Below, piece after piece: positions 36,710 through 45,783 of a stretch of 64,000 nt of DNA; the first letter of the stretch is position 1; every line of letters begins with the position of its first letter. The translations under genes were made by a program, and so were the position numbers. The notes beneath the pieces were generated by a model, which saw only the letters and a list, made by a program, of their open reading frames with translations, ran no database searches and was not told the DNA's origin. The DNA comes from Streptomyces griseofuscus (lineage in GTDB: Bacteria > Actinomycetota > Actinomycetes > Streptomycetales > Streptomycetaceae): assembly GCF_014673495.1 (NCBI RefSeq), contig NZ_CP051006.1, forward strand, positions 5,766,001 to 5,830,000. Reading direction: 5' to 3'.

Positions 36710-36733
36710 GGTCAACTGGGGTCATAGAGGTCA
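36710..36733. repeat. Three phased GGTCA repeats next to the tRNA-like remnant
   Basis: GGTCA begins at 36710, 36720 and 36729, i.e. 9-10 bp apart, directly beside the att-like sequence. This could be arm-type integrase or excisionase binding sites. Confidence 0.4.
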
Positions 36734-36858
36734 TCTGAAGTTCCCCGAGAGGTTGTGCGAGCCATGGCCGGTTGATGCGGTTGCTGTACTTCGCTGCTGT
36801 ACGGCGGACGTGCGTACAGCGGAAGCGTGAAGCCCGCGCGACCTCGTATAGCCGTTCC

Positions 36859-37491
36859 TCAACTGCCGTCGGCTGGGTCTTGCCAGTGCCAGGGCACCGT
36901 CGGAGGGAGCCAAGGAACGCTGTCGCTCCGGTCAAGCGCGGGAGCTTCGCAGTCATCAGGTAAGGGGCTTCCGTCGATCACGGCCTCCAGAGTGAACTGG
37001 ACATAGCGCAGGTATCCGCGCACGTCGTGGATCTGGCGCCCGCGGTTGCTCTGGCTGATGCCTCGCCACCCGACGTCGTAGCCCAGCCGCACGAGAGTTC
37101 TGTACCGGGCACGAACGCGATCGTTGCCTATGGAGAGAAGGTCGGTTTGCATGCCTTGGCGGAGCGAGTTGAGGGCCGCTGTGCAATGCTCACGAGCGTG
37201 GAGGCTCAACTGCGGTTCTTCCAGGGCGAGGTCCGGCAGTGACGGCAGCCATGCATAAAGCTCCGCGAGCCGTTCCAGGAGCCGCTGCGCGGCCTCGGCG
37301 GAGCGCTGCTGCGTCCATTGCCGACGCGCTGACGCGCTGGTGGCAGCTTCTTGAGAAGCAGCAAGTTCGGCCTGGGCCTCGATCGTCCTTGCGGTTTGCC
37401 AGCGTGCCACGTGCACCGTGATAGCGCCGCCAGCCAACGTTCCTATGAGTGCACTGACAGTCTGGCCTGCCAGATCCCCCCAGCTGCTCAT
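36859..37491 (-). CDS. Hypothetical protein with N-terminal membrane anchor
   Basis: 210 aa. Residues about 8-28 form a hydrophobic segment (QTVSALIGTLAGGAITVHVA). A long coiled-coil-like region follows at about 30-95 (TARTIEAQAELAASQEAATS and onward). The C-terminal domain includes DVRGYLRYVQFTLEAVIDG and ends in a Trp/Pro-rich tail (VPWLPPTVPWHWQDPADGS). It would face the cytoplasm from one membrane helix. No known family recognised; its base composition is less GC-rich than the core genes, consistent with the accessory block. Confidence 0.65.
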   Translation of the reverse strand: MSSWGDLAGQTVSALIGTLAGGAITVHVARWQTARTIEAQAELAASQEAATSASARRQWTQQRSAEAAQRLLERLAELYAWLPSLPDLALEEPQLSLHAREHCTAALNSLRQGMQTDLLSIGNDRVRARYRTLVRLGYDVGWRGISQSNRGRQIHDVRGYLRYVQFTLEAVIDGSPLPDDCEAPALDRSDSVPWLPPTVPWHWQDPADGS

Positions 37492-37577
37492 GCTTGCGAT
37501 CTTGGGCGCCCTACGTGCGCATCAAACCCTCGCCGTCGAGCCTGGGACGAGCTTGAACCAGAGCAGGGGGTTGCCAT

Positions 37578-37673
37578 ATGGACAGGCGCTCTCAGCTTCG
37601 GAAGCTGCGGTCAGTTAGCGACGCGATGCAGGAGACGGTCCGGGCTGCCATCGAGGAGTCCAAGGAGCGGTGA
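37578..37673 (+). CDS. Possible small protein, 31 aa
   Basis: The ATG at 37578 is preceded by AGGGGG 8 nt upstream. The product is short, charged and helical, starting MDRRSQLRKLRSVSDAMQE and ending AAIEESKER. It could be a genuine small protein or a remnant. The remaining ~85 bp to the binding-protein start hold its promoter; the 37492-37577 stretch shows nothing else. Confidence 0.35.
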   Translation: MDRRSQLRKLRSVSDAMQETVRAAIEESKER

Positions 37674-37758
37674 CACACCGCCGCAACCCCCCTTTCGTAA
37701 TCGCCCCGCATGGTTGATCGTTGGGCCGTGCGTGGAGGATCGACGTCAGGGGGAGTGC

Positions 37759-39015
37759 ATGACGATCAGCCGTAGGACGCTGCTGGGTGCGGGTGCCGGG
37801 ATCGGAGTGGGGGTGGTGAGTGGTTGTGGGTCCAATACCGGGCGTGGGGGCGGGAGTTCCGGTGGGGTGCGGCTTGCGCAGTGGTATCACCAGTACGGGG
37901 AGGCCGGGACCGAGCAGGCGGTGAAGCGGTATGCCGCGGCCTATACGAAGGCGCGGGTCACCGTGCAGTGGCGGCCCGGGAATTACGATCAGCAGACGGC
38001 CGCGGCGCTGCTCACCGATTCCGGGCCCGATGTGTTCGAGGTCAACGGGCCCTCGCTCGACCAGATCCAGGGCGGACAGGTCGAGGATCTGACCGCGTTG
38101 CTGGACGGGGTCAAGGGCGACTTCAATCCGGCGGTGCTGGCGCCGAAGACGTATCAGGGGAAGGTCTACGGCATTCCGCAGACCGTTGACATGCAGATGC
38201 TCTACTACCGCAAGAGCATGTTGCGGGACGCGGGGGTCGAGCCGCCGCGGACGCTCGATGAACTCGTCGACGCCGCGAAGAAGTTGAGCAACAGCAAGGT
38301 CAAGGGACTCTTCCTCGGCAATGACGGCGGTGCCGGGGTGCTCGGCGGGACGCCCCTGTACGCGGCCGGGCTTCAGCTGGTCACCCAGGACGGGAAGGTC
38401 GGGTTCGACGACCCGGCGGCGGCGCGGGCGCTCGGGAAGCTGAGGGAGCTGTACGCCGGCAAGGCGCTGCTCCTCGGCGCGCCCACCGACTGGTCCGACC
38501 CGTCGGCCTTTCTCCAGGGGCTCACCGCGATGCAGTGGTCCGGGCTGTGGGCGCTGCCACAGGTGCAGAAGGAACTCGGGGACGATTTCGGGGTGTTGCC
38601 GTTCCCGGGGGAGGAGACTCAAGGGAAGCCGACGGTTCCCGTCGGGGCGTACGGGGCAGCCGTCAGCGCGCGCAGCAGGCACAAGGAGGCGGCGAGAGAG
38701 TATGTGAAGTGGCTCTGGGTGGAACGGACCGACTATCAGGAGGATTTCGCGCTCGGGTACGGCTTCCACATCCCCGCGCGGATCTCGCTCGCGAAGAAGG
38801 CCGGCAAGCTGAGGACCGGCGCGGCCGCCGACGCCGTACGGTTCGCCACCGAGCACGGGTACGCCCAGCCGCTGCTGTGGACCCCCGCCTCCCAGACCGC
38901 CTACCAGGACGCCCTGAGCCGGATCATCAAGGACGGCGCGAACCCGGAGAGTGAACTGCGGGGTGTCGTACGGAAGGTGTCCGCGGAACTCGACCGGGTC
39001 AAGCACACCTCGTGA
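37759..39015 (+). CDS. Sugar ABC transporter, substrate-binding lipoprotein
   Basis: 418 aa from the ATG at 37759 (GGGGGAG upstream). Tat-type lipoprotein signal SRRTLLGAGAGIGVGVVSGC. The body is a family 1 binding protein: VRLAQWYHQYGEAGTEQAVK, YGIPQTVDMQMLYYRKSML and YGAAVSARSRHKEAAREYVK. Its stop overlaps the permease start (GTGA), so the three genes form a coupled operon. The ligand is probably an oligosaccharide. No ATPase gene is present; Streptomyces importers of this kind usually share MsiK. Confidence 0.92.
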   Translation: MTISRRTLLGAGAGIGVGVVSGCGSNTGRGGGSSGGVRLAQWYHQYGEAGTEQAVKRYAAAYTKARVTVQWRPGNYDQQTAAALLTDSGPDVFEVNGPSLDQIQGGQVEDLTALLDGVKGDFNPAVLAPKTYQGKVYGIPQTVDMQMLYYRKSMLRDAGVEPPRTLDELVDAAKKLSNSKVKGLFLGNDGGAGVLGGTPLYAAGLQLVTQDGKVGFDDPAAARALGKLRELYAGKALLLGAPTDWSDPSAFLQGLTAMQWSGLWALPQVQKELGDDFGVLPFPGEETQGKPTVPVGAYGAAVSARSRHKEAAREYVKWLWVERTDYQEDFALGYGFHIPARISLAKKAGKLRTGAAADAVRFATEHGYAQPLLWTPASQTAYQDALSRIIKDGANPESELRGVVRKVSAELDRVKHTS

Positions 39016-39911
39016 GGCGCCGCAGGGCTCTCTGGTTCTGGGTGTTCGTCGGGCCCTTCGCGGCCGGGCTCGCGCTGTTCACGTACGTCCCGCTGCTGTG
39101 GAGCGTCGGGCTGAGCTTCTTCGACGCGCACAACACCGTGACGCCCACGGACTTCGTCGGCCTGGACAACTACACGGCGATGCTGAAGGACGGCGCGTTC
39201 ACCGGGAGCCTGCGCACCTTCCTCCTGTTCACCGCCTTCATCGTGCCCGTCACCTTCGCCCTCTCCCTGGCCCTCGCGCTGATGGTCAACCGGGTGCGGC
39301 GGGCCCAGGCGTTCTTCCGCTCGGTGTTCTTCCTGCCGGCCGCGTGCAGTTACGTCGTGGCCGCGCTGATCTGGAAGATGTCGATCTTCAACGGGGTGCG
39401 CTTCGGGCTCGCCAACACCGTTCTCGGCTGGTTCGGCACCGACCCCGTGGCCTGGCTGTCCACCACCCATCCGCCCTGGTACTGGCTGGTCATCGTGACC
39501 GTACGGCTGTGGCTCCAGGCCGGGTTCTACATGATCCTGTTCCTCGCCGGGCTCCAGCGGATCGATCCGGTGCTGTACGAGGCCGCCGCCGTGGACGGGG
39601 CCCGGCCGGGCTGGACGGTGCTGCGGCACATCACCCTGCCCCAACTGCGCGCCACCTCCGTCGCGGTGGTGCTGCTGCTCGTCATCAACGCCTTCCAGGC
39701 ATTCGACGAGTTCTACAACCTGCTGTCGGACGCGCGGGGTTATCCACCGTACGCCCGCCCGCCGCTCGTCTACCTCTACTACACCGCCCTCGGCCAGGGG
39801 CAGAACCTGGGGCTCGGCAGCGCGGGCGCCGTGATCCTCGCGCTGATCATCGCGATCGTCACGGTGGGGCAGGCGCGCTGGCTCAAGCTCGGGAAAAGCG
39901 GGGAGGAATGA
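39012..39911 (+). CDS. Sugar ABC transporter permease (MalF type)
   Basis: 299 aa from the GTG at 39012, overlapping the binding-protein stop. Six transmembrane helices; the EAA loop is YEAAAVDGARPGWTVLRHITLPQ. It forms the channel with the next gene's product. The downstream permease starts 15 bp later. Confidence 0.93.
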   Translation: MRRRRALWFWVFVGPFAAGLALFTYVPLLWSVGLSFFDAHNTVTPTDFVGLDNYTAMLKDGAFTGSLRTFLLFTAFIVPVTFALSLALALMVNRVRRAQAFFRSVFFLPAACSYVVAALIWKMSIFNGVRFGLANTVLGWFGTDPVAWLSTTHPPWYWLVIVTVRLWLQAGFYMILFLAGLQRIDPVLYEAAAVDGARPGWTVLRHITLPQLRATSVAVVLLLVINAFQAFDEFYNLLSDARGYPPYARPPLVYLYYTALGQGQNLGLGSAGAVILALIIAIVTVGQARWLKLGKSGEE

Positions 39912-39926
39912 GGAGGAGTGAGGACG

Positions 39927-40760
39927 ATGGATGACGCCCTGGTGAGGGTCGGGCGGGCGCTGCGGGCCGTGGTGCTCGTCGTGCTCGCACTGCTCTTCCT
40001 CATCCCCTTCTATCTGCTGGTGCGCAACGGGCTGTCCAGCGAGCGGGACATCACCTCGCCCGAATGGACCTTCTTCCCCACCGAGTTGAGATGGGGGAAC
40101 GTACGGGAACTGTTCGACGACCCCTCCGTACCGTTCGCCCGCTCGCTGCTCAACTCCGCCCTGATCGCCGTCGCCACCACCCTCGGCACTCTGCTGCTCG
40201 CCTCCCTCGCGGGGTACGGCCTCGCCCGCATCCCCTACCGGCACGCGAACAAGGTGTTCTACGGCATCCTCGGCACCCTGCTGGTCCCGGCCGCCGTCAC
40301 CTTCGTACCGACCTTCGTGCTGGTGTCCTCCCTCGGCTGGGTCTCCACGCTGCGCGGGCTGATCGTGCCGACCCTGTTCTCGGCGTTCGCCTGCTTCGTC
40401 TTCCGGCAGTACTTCCTGGGATTCCCGCGAGAGTTGGAGGACGCGGCCCAGGTCGACGGGCTCGGCTACTGGCGGACGTACTGGCTGGTGGTCGTGCCCA
40501 ACGCGCGGCCGGTGTTCGCGGCGGTCGGCACCATCGTCTTCCTCGGCGCCTGGAACTCCTTCCTGTGGCCGCTGGTGATCGGGCAGGACCAGAACGCCTG
40601 GACGGTCCAGGTGGCGCTGTCCTCCTTCACCACCGCCCAAGTCGTGCGCCTGCACGAACTGTTCATCGCGGCGGGCGCCTCGATCCTGCCGCTGCTGGTG
40701 GTGTTCCTGTGCTTCCAGCGCTGGATCGTGGCGGGGGTGGAGCGCTCCGGCATCGACTGA
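39927..40760 (+). CDS. Sugar ABC transporter permease (MalG type)
   Basis: 277 aa from the ATG at 39927; a GTG at 39918 has its ribosome site too close. Six membrane helices; the EAA loop is LEDAAQVDGLGYWRTYWLVV. It completes the importer encoded at 37759-40760. No ATP-binding subunit follows, because the next gene (sortase) is convergent. Confidence 0.92.
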   Translation: MDDALVRVGRALRAVVLVVLALLFLIPFYLLVRNGLSSERDITSPEWTFFPTELRWGNVRELFDDPSVPFARSLLNSALIAVATTLGTLLLASLAGYGLARIPYRHANKVFYGILGTLLVPAAVTFVPTFVLVSSLGWVSTLRGLIVPTLFSAFACFVFRQYFLGFPRELEDAAQVDGLGYWRTYWLVVVPNARPVFAAVGTIVFLGAWNSFLWPLVIGQDQNAWTVQVALSSFTTAQVVRLHELFIAAGASILPLLVVFLCFQRWIVAGVERSGID

Positions 40761-40799
40761 GGCCGAGACGGAGACTGAAGAGGGGGGTGGGACGGCGGC

Positions 40800-41477
40800 T
40801 CAGCGGCTGCCGGTCAGATGGGCGAAGACCACCACATTGCCCTGGTAGCCGGTGGTCTTCGAGTAGCCGCCGCCGCAGGTGATCACGCGCAACTCGGGGC
40901 GGGAGGCGGCGCCGTAGACCTTCTGGTCGGGGAAGTCGCGGGCGGCGTAGACCTCGACGGCGTCCACGGCGAACTCGGCCACCGTGCCGTCCCGGCGGTC
41001 CACCTCGATCCGGGCGCCCCGCTTGAGCGCGCCCAGATTGTAGAAGACGGCCGGCCCCTCCGTGTTGTCCACATGTCCGGCGACGATCGAGGTCCCGCGC
41101 TCGCCCGGCGTGGTCCCCGCCTCGTACCAGCCGGCCAGATTCTTGTTCTGCGCCGGCGGCACGTCCAGGCTGCCGGAGGAGGTGAGGGCGAGGCCCATCA
41201 GCGGGGCGTTCACGCGGATGGCCGGGATACGGATGCGCAGCGGCGGGGACGGCGGCAGCGAGGGCGCGGACAGGCGCTCCTCGCCGGGGTCGGGGCGGCC
41301 CTCGGCGGCCGCCGGCTGCGGGGGAGTGTGCGACTGGCCGCCCAGCAGCCAGACCCCAGAGGCGAGGGCCACGACGGTGACCGCGGCTATCGCGGTGTCC
41401 CCGAGCCGCCGGGAGCCGCGCCCGCGGACTCCGCGGATGCCACGGGTACGGCTCCCGGTCGGACGTGTGCTGCGCAT
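40800..41477 (-). CDS. Class F sortase
   Basis: 225 aa from the ATG at 41477, with GAGAGGGG 5 nt upstream. A frame extending to 41579 would add a repetitive Pro/Gly/Arg peptide encoded by the tandem repeat. A basic N-terminus and one membrane helix (residues about 28-46, DTAIAAVTVVALASGVWLLG) are followed by the sortase barrel: catalytic His in IVAGHVDNT, Cys in LRVITCGGGY and Arg-bearing strand ahead of NVVVFAHLTG. The usual TLxTC is VITC. It probably anchors or processes the product of the upstream gene at 41637-42185. Confidence 0.88.
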   Translation of the reverse strand: MRSTRPTGSRTRGIRGVRGRGSRRLGDTAIAAVTVVALASGVWLLGGQSHTPPQPAAAEGRPDPGEERLSAPSLPPSPPLRIRIPAIRVNAPLMGLALTSSGSLDVPPAQNKNLAGWYEAGTTPGERGTSIVAGHVDNTEGPAVFYNLGALKRGARIEVDRRDGTVAEFAVDAVEVYAARDFPDQKVYGAASRPELRVITCGGGYSKTTGYQGNVVVFAHLTGSR

Positions 41478-41496
41478 ACGAACCCCTCTCCCGGGA

Positions 41497-41554
41497 GCGG
41501 ACCCCCGAACTGGGCCTGGGGCGGATCCCCGAACTGGACCCGGGGTGGACCCCC
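41497..41554. repeat. 24-bp tandem repeat upstream of the sortase gene
   Basis: Two near-identical 24-bp units (41497-41520 and 41521-41544) are followed by a partial third. Unit length is a multiple of three, so in the extended sortase frame it encodes a repeated GPVRGSAP octapeptide. Confidence 0.75.
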
Positions 41555-41636
41555 TCCCCCTCCGGGCCGCGAGGGGCATCGGACCCGGAGGGGGCGGGAC
41601 GTGCGGTACCGGCGGACGGACAGCGGAGGGTGTCCG

Positions 41637-42185
41637 TCAGATCCCGTCGCCTCTCGCCCGGCGATGCAGGAGCCAGGTACCGCCCGCGGCGGCGACGGCC
41701 AGCGCCGTCACGCCCGCCGCGGTCTGCACGGGGTCGGGACCGAGCGCGCCGCCGACCCCCGTCTTCAGGCTGCCCCGCGGCTGCATCTGCTCGTGCGCCG
41801 CGCCGAGGGCAACCACCAGGTCGCCCGTCACCTGTCTGCTGCCCTCCGCACACTTCGCGACGATCTCGTACGTCCCCGGCTGCGCGCTGGGCGGCACCTG
41901 GAACTGACCGATCGCCTCGCCCTGGTGCGTGGTGGGCGCCAGGGTGAAGACACCGGCGCCGACCGCGCCCGCGTCCCCGGTCGCGCCGCCCTTGTCCCCG
42001 CAGGCGGCGGTGTTCACCGTGACCTGTCCGCCGGGGATCGCGGTGGACGGGTACACCTCCAGACTGCCGGTAGGGGCGCGCACGGGGCGCGTGGCCGCGG
42101 CGCCGCCGTAGGCGGGCGCGGCGGCGAGCGCCGCCGTTCCCACGGCGAGCGCGGTACCGGTCAGCAGACGGGCGGTGCGGCGCAT
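41637..42185 (-). CDS. Secreted surface protein with C-terminal membrane anchor, probable sortase-linked
   Basis: 182 aa from the ATG at 42185 (GGGGAG 4 nt upstream). Signal peptide at 1-27. A beta-rich domain (about 35-125) includes SLEVYPSTAIPGGQVTVNTA and has two cysteines. The C-terminus has a hydrophobic helix (VQTAAGVTALAVAAAGGTWL) and a basic tail (HRRARGDG), the layout of a sortase substrate or membrane-anchored wall protein, though no LPxTG is present. It lies 160 bp upstream of the sortase on the same strand. Confidence 0.8.
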   Translation of the reverse strand: MRRTARLLTGTALAVGTAALAAAPAYGGAAATRPVRAPTGSLEVYPSTAIPGGQVTVNTAACGDKGGATGDAGAVGAGVFTLAPTTHQGEAIGQFQVPPSAQPGTYEIVAKCAEGSRQVTGDLVVALGAAHEQMQPRGSLKTGVGGALGPDPVQTAAGVTALAVAAAGGTWLLHRRARGDGI

Positions 42186-42510
42186 GGTGCTCCCCGAAGC
42201 TTGTCGAGCTTGTCCGACTGGTGTGTCCCCTGCCCTTCCGAGGTAAAGGGCTCGCGCCGGGATTCGCTTGCCGAGAGATCGGCCGGACTGCGGTGAACGG
42301 GTGGCGGGCGCGGCGGCCATACGGCTGAGCCGTGGCGGAGTCGGGGCAGGTCAGGGGTGGTGTGCCGGGGAGCACAAGAAGAAAGTACGAAGAACACACG
42401 AATGGAGCGACGAGGGGCCGTTGAACGGGTGACCGGGTGGCCAGCTGAGTGACGGGACGTCAGCCGGGCCCGGGGGTATGCCTCCGGGCCCGTACCGCCG
42501 ACCGGTTCGG
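42186..42510. other. Intergenic region between surface protein and M4 protease
   Basis: No gene with convincing codon bias. It holds the M4 terminator hairpin at 42465-42492 and, near 42186-42250, the promoter region of the surface protein. Confidence 0.5.
42465..42492 (-). terminator. Terminator of the M4 protease gene
   Basis: CGGGCCCGGGGG and CCTCCGGGCCCG pair, with one G-T wobble, around TATG, 18 bp past the protease stop on the minus strand. Confidence 0.78.
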
Positions 42511-44160
42511 TCAGTTGACGTTGACCGCGCTCCAGGCCGCCGCCACCGCGTTGTACTCCGCGCTGCCCGCGCCGTAGAGGTCCTTGGCCGCGTTGAGGGT
42601 GGCCGTGCGGGCGCCCGCGTAGTTGGTGGAGGACGTCATGTAGACCGTCAGTGCCCGGTACCAGATCTTGCCGACCTTGTCGTGGCCGATCCCGGTGACC
42701 GTGGAGCCTTTGTACGTGGGCGAGTTGTAGCTGACGCCGTTGATGACCTTGGCGCCGCTGCCCTCCGCGAGGAGGTAGGCGAAGTGGTTGGCGACGCCGG
42801 AGGAGTAGTGGACGTCGAGGTTGCCCACCGAGCTGCTCCAGTAGTCGGCCGAACTGCCGTCCCTGGAGGGCTTGTCCATGTAGCGCAGGGCGGTCCCGCC
42901 GAAGCCGGGGCGGACGATCTGCTCGCCGATGAGGTAATCACCGGGATCCGAGGGGTTGTTCGCGTACCACTCGACCATCGTGCCGAGGATGTCGGAGGTG
43001 GCCTCGTTCAGGCCGCCGGACTCGCCCGAGTAGGTCAGGCCGGCCGTCTTGGAGGTGACGCCGTGCGACATCTCGTGCCCGGCGACGTCCAGCGCGACCA
43101 GTGGCCCGAAGGTGGTCCCGTCACCGTCGCCGTACGTCATGCAGAAGCAACTGTCGTCCCAGAAGGCGTTGTTGTAGTTGCTGCCGTAGTGGACGCGGTT
43201 GTACGAGCCCTTGCCGTCGCCCGCGATGCCGTTGCGGCCGTGGACGTTCTTGTAGTAGTCCCAGGTCTCGTCGGTGCCGTACTGGGCGTCGACCGCGGCC
43301 GAGGAGCGGTCGGCGGTGGCACCCGTGCCCCAGTGGTTGTCGGTGTCCGTGAACACGGTCGAGGGCGCACGGCTGATGCAGATGCCGAAGATGCACAGAT
43401 CGGTCTTGTTCGCGGCGTCCCCGGTGTAGGTGTTGCCCCGGGTCGGGTCCTTGAGCTGGTACGACGATCCGGACTGGGTCGTCTCCAGCGGCACCGTGCC
43501 GCTGTACAGCGACCGGCCGTCGCCGGTGGCGGTCTCGATGCTGTCCCAGGCGTCGATCCGGGCGCCGGTGCGGGCGTCGGTCAGCACGGTGCGCGCGACC
43601 GGGTTGCCGAGCGAGTCCAGAGCGACCGCGTCGGTACGCCAGGCCAGCCTGGGGGTCCCGTGCAGCGCGTCCACGATCAGCTGCGGCTTGGCTTTCACCT
43701 GCCGGAGCCGGTTCCCGAGGTTGGCCGCGCGCAGCGCGTTCGTCGCGAGGTCGGCGGCCTCGGGCGCGGACACCTCGGGCGTGGTCGAGGGCAGTGCGAG
43801 CGCGGCGCGGCTCGCCCGGTCGGCACCCCGGTAGCCGCCGTCCGCGCCGATGTGGACGACGAAGTCGCCGCCCAGCACCGGGAGTCGGTGATAGGTACGG
43901 TCGTAGCGGACGTGCTGGCTGCCGTCCTTGTCCACGATCACGTCGCGGACGCTCGTGGCCTGCGCGGAGTCCAGCCCCAGGCTCGACGCGTGCGCGCGGA
44001 GCGCCGCGGCCGCGTGCTGCACGGCGGCGGCCCGGCTGGGTCTGGGGGCGGCATGGGCGGCGGGGGAGAGGGTGACGGCCAGCAGGGTCGCGCTGCTGAC
44101 GGCGACACCGGCGGTGGCGAGACGACGGGATCCTCGGACGTGCTGCCGTATTCGGCTCAT
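42511..44160 (-). CDS. Secreted M4-family (thermolysin-like) metalloprotease
   Basis: 549 aa from the ATG at 44160, with GAGGAG upstream; the extension to 44238 precedes the signal peptide. Signal peptide about 1-38. FTP/PepSY propeptide about 40-215. Catalytic domain from about 235: zinc motif HEMSH at 362-366, the third ligand Glu386 in GGLNEATSD, and the proton-donor His in VHYSSGVANHFAY. It is made as a zymogen that cleaves itself, then degrades protein outside the cell. Two cysteines in LCIFGICIS and a DDSCFCM pair suggest disulfides. Confidence 0.95.
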   Translation of the reverse strand: MSRIRQHVRGSRRLATAGVAVSSATLLAVTLSPAAHAAPRPSRAAAVQHAAAALRAHASSLGLDSAQATSVRDVIVDKDGSQHVRYDRTYHRLPVLGGDFVVHIGADGGYRGADRASRAALALPSTTPEVSAPEAADLATNALRAANLGNRLRQVKAKPQLIVDALHGTPRLAWRTDAVALDSLGNPVARTVLTDARTGARIDAWDSIETATGDGRSLYSGTVPLETTQSGSSYQLKDPTRGNTYTGDAANKTDLCIFGICISRAPSTVFTDTDNHWGTGATADRSSAAVDAQYGTDETWDYYKNVHGRNGIAGDGKGSYNRVHYGSNYNNAFWDDSCFCMTYGDGDGTTFGPLVALDVAGHEMSHGVTSKTAGLTYSGESGGLNEATSDILGTMVEWYANNPSDPGDYLIGEQIVRPGFGGTALRYMDKPSRDGSSADYWSSSVGNLDVHYSSGVANHFAYLLAEGSGAKVINGVSYNSPTYKGSTVTGIGHDKVGKIWYRALTVYMTSSTNYAGARTATLNAAKDLYGAGSAEYNAVAAAWSAVNVN

Positions 44161-44309
44161 CTGTCTCCTCGGAAAGGGCGCCATCCAGGCATGGGGGGAT
44201 GACGCTGGACGCCCCTGAGATTTAAGGGGGCATGACAATTAATGTCCATAGGGAGTTCACAGGAAGGGGAGAAGGGGCCCTTGTCCGGCCTGTTCCGACT
44301 GCCTGTCGG

Positions 44310-45779
44310 CTACTGCCGGTTCAGGGAGCGGGTGATGCCCGCCGCGATCGTCGTGGCCAGCACCCAGCCCAGCGCGATCAGCAGGTACGACAGCCACTGG
44401 AAGCCGCCGCGCGGGGCGTACGCGCTCTCCTGGCCGAAGTCGATGATCGGCAGAAGCAGGTCCAGGGTGTAGAAGAGCGGGTTGAAGGCGGGGGCCTCGG
44501 AGGGTTTGAGGGCGGGCGGATGGTGCAGGGCGAAGACGAGGGTGCCCGTGCCCAGCAGCAGGAGGAGCCAGAGCGCGGCGCGCATCGGACGGAAGCCGTA
44601 GCCGACGGCGGCGTCCTGGAGGTAGCCCCACAGCCGGGCGTACACCGGCAGGGTGCCGCGGCGGCGGCGGAGCTTGGCGAGCTGGACGGTACGGGCGGCG
44701 TCGTCGTCGCCCACCGTGCGGTAGGCGGTGGTCAACTGCTCGTAGGGGTACGGGAGATACCCGTCCGGTTCGCGTTCCAGCAGTGGCAGCCGCTGTTCGG
44801 GGGGCAGGTGCGGGGTCAGCACGCGGTAGGCGAGGCCGTCGAGTTGGACCCGTTCGGGCCATACCTCGGGCGGCACATGCAGCAGATCGAGCTGGGCGCG
44901 GCGCAGATTGACCGTGCCCTCGATCGGCGCGGCCGAGCGCAGCCACAGCTCGCCGACGACCGCGCTGCTGGCGCGCAGGGCATGGCCGCCGGGGTTCGAC
45001 AACCGGGCGTACGCCAGGTTGAGTTGGCGGGGGATGCGGGCGCCGCTGAGGTTCACCCGGCCCAGGGCGCGCAGCCGCATCGCGTGCAGATCGGTGCCGA
45101 CCGCGAGCACCTCGGCGTGCAGCGCGGTGCCACCGGGGGCGTCGAGCACCGCGTCGTTGAGATTCACCTGGCCGCCGACGACGGCCCCGTTCAACTGCAC
45201 CGTGCCGTGCGCGACCAGCCCCGGCGCCCAGACGTCCGTGGCCACCTCGGCGTGGTTGAGCTGGAGCACGGCCTCCTCCGGGTCCGCCCCGGGCGCCCCG
45301 AGCCGCGCCCCGTTGGCGAAGAACGCCCCGGCCAGCTTGGCGCCCTGGAGCCGTACCGGGCCCGCGATGCGGCAGCAGGTGATCCGTAGGACCCCGTCGG
45401 CGCGCAGCGTCCCGGCCGTCAGCCCCGGCAGCACCGAGTCGGTGAGGACCAGGGCGCTGATCCGCGCCCCGTACAGGTCGGGCGCCTGCTCGAAATGGCA
45501 GGCGCGCAGCCGGACGGCGCAGGTGACGGTGCCGTACTTCAGGTCGAGCCGCCCGGTGACGCGGGCGCCCGCCACCTTCAGGCCCGCCGTACGGCCCTCC
45601 GCCACCGGGCCCGCCAGCAGCAACTCCCGCAGGAATCCGGCCCGTAGGGTCCGCTCCGGCCCCCAGTCCGCGCCCCGCCCGGGATCGTCCTCATCGCCCT
45701 CCCGGAAGTCGACCCCCTCGCCGAGCGGGAAGGCGTCACGGACCCGGCGCTCGGCGGGCGTCAGATCGGTGAGGTCCAT
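44310..45779 (-). CDS. Membrane protein with pentapeptide-like repeat domain
   Basis: 489 aa from the ATG at 45779; the 701-aa frame upstream is a shadow of the SanA-like gene. Residues about 60-330 contain irregular repeats resembling a right-handed beta-helix (GRLDLKYGTVTCAVRLRAC, GQVNLNDAVLDAPGGTALHA, GRVNLSGARIPRQLNLAYAR). The C-terminal ~110 residues hold two or three membrane helices. Homologues in Streptomyces are often labelled membrane-associated oxidoreductase, but no cofactor motif is visible, so I do not endorse that. It starts 4 bp after the SanA-like gene stop, so the two are co-transcribed. Confidence 0.78.
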   Translation of the reverse strand: MDLTDLTPAERRVRDAFPLGEGVDFREGDEDDPGRGADWGPERTLRAGFLRELLLAGPVAEGRTAGLKVAGARVTGRLDLKYGTVTCAVRLRACHFEQAPDLYGARISALVLTDSVLPGLTAGTLRADGVLRITCCRIAGPVRLQGAKLAGAFFANGARLGAPGADPEEAVLQLNHAEVATDVWAPGLVAHGTVQLNGAVVGGQVNLNDAVLDAPGGTALHAEVLAVGTDLHAMRLRALGRVNLSGARIPRQLNLAYARLSNPGGHALRASSAVVGELWLRSAAPIEGTVNLRRAQLDLLHVPPEVWPERVQLDGLAYRVLTPHLPPEQRLPLLEREPDGYLPYPYEQLTTAYRTVGDDDAARTVQLAKLRRRRGTLPVYARLWGYLQDAAVGYGFRPMRAALWLLLLLGTGTLVFALHHPPALKPSEAPAFNPLFYTLDLLLPIIDFGQESAYAPRGGFQWLSYLLIALGWVLATTIAAGITRSLNRQ

Positions 45780-45783
45780 GGGC

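Noticed and set aside
37759..40760. A missing ATPase as a sign of gene decay
   Set aside because: Streptomyces sugar importers of this type normally lack a local ATPase and use the shared MsiK.
44310..45779. Annotation as membrane-associated oxidoreductase
   Set aside because: No nucleotide, flavin, heme or metal motif is visible; the label appears inherited.
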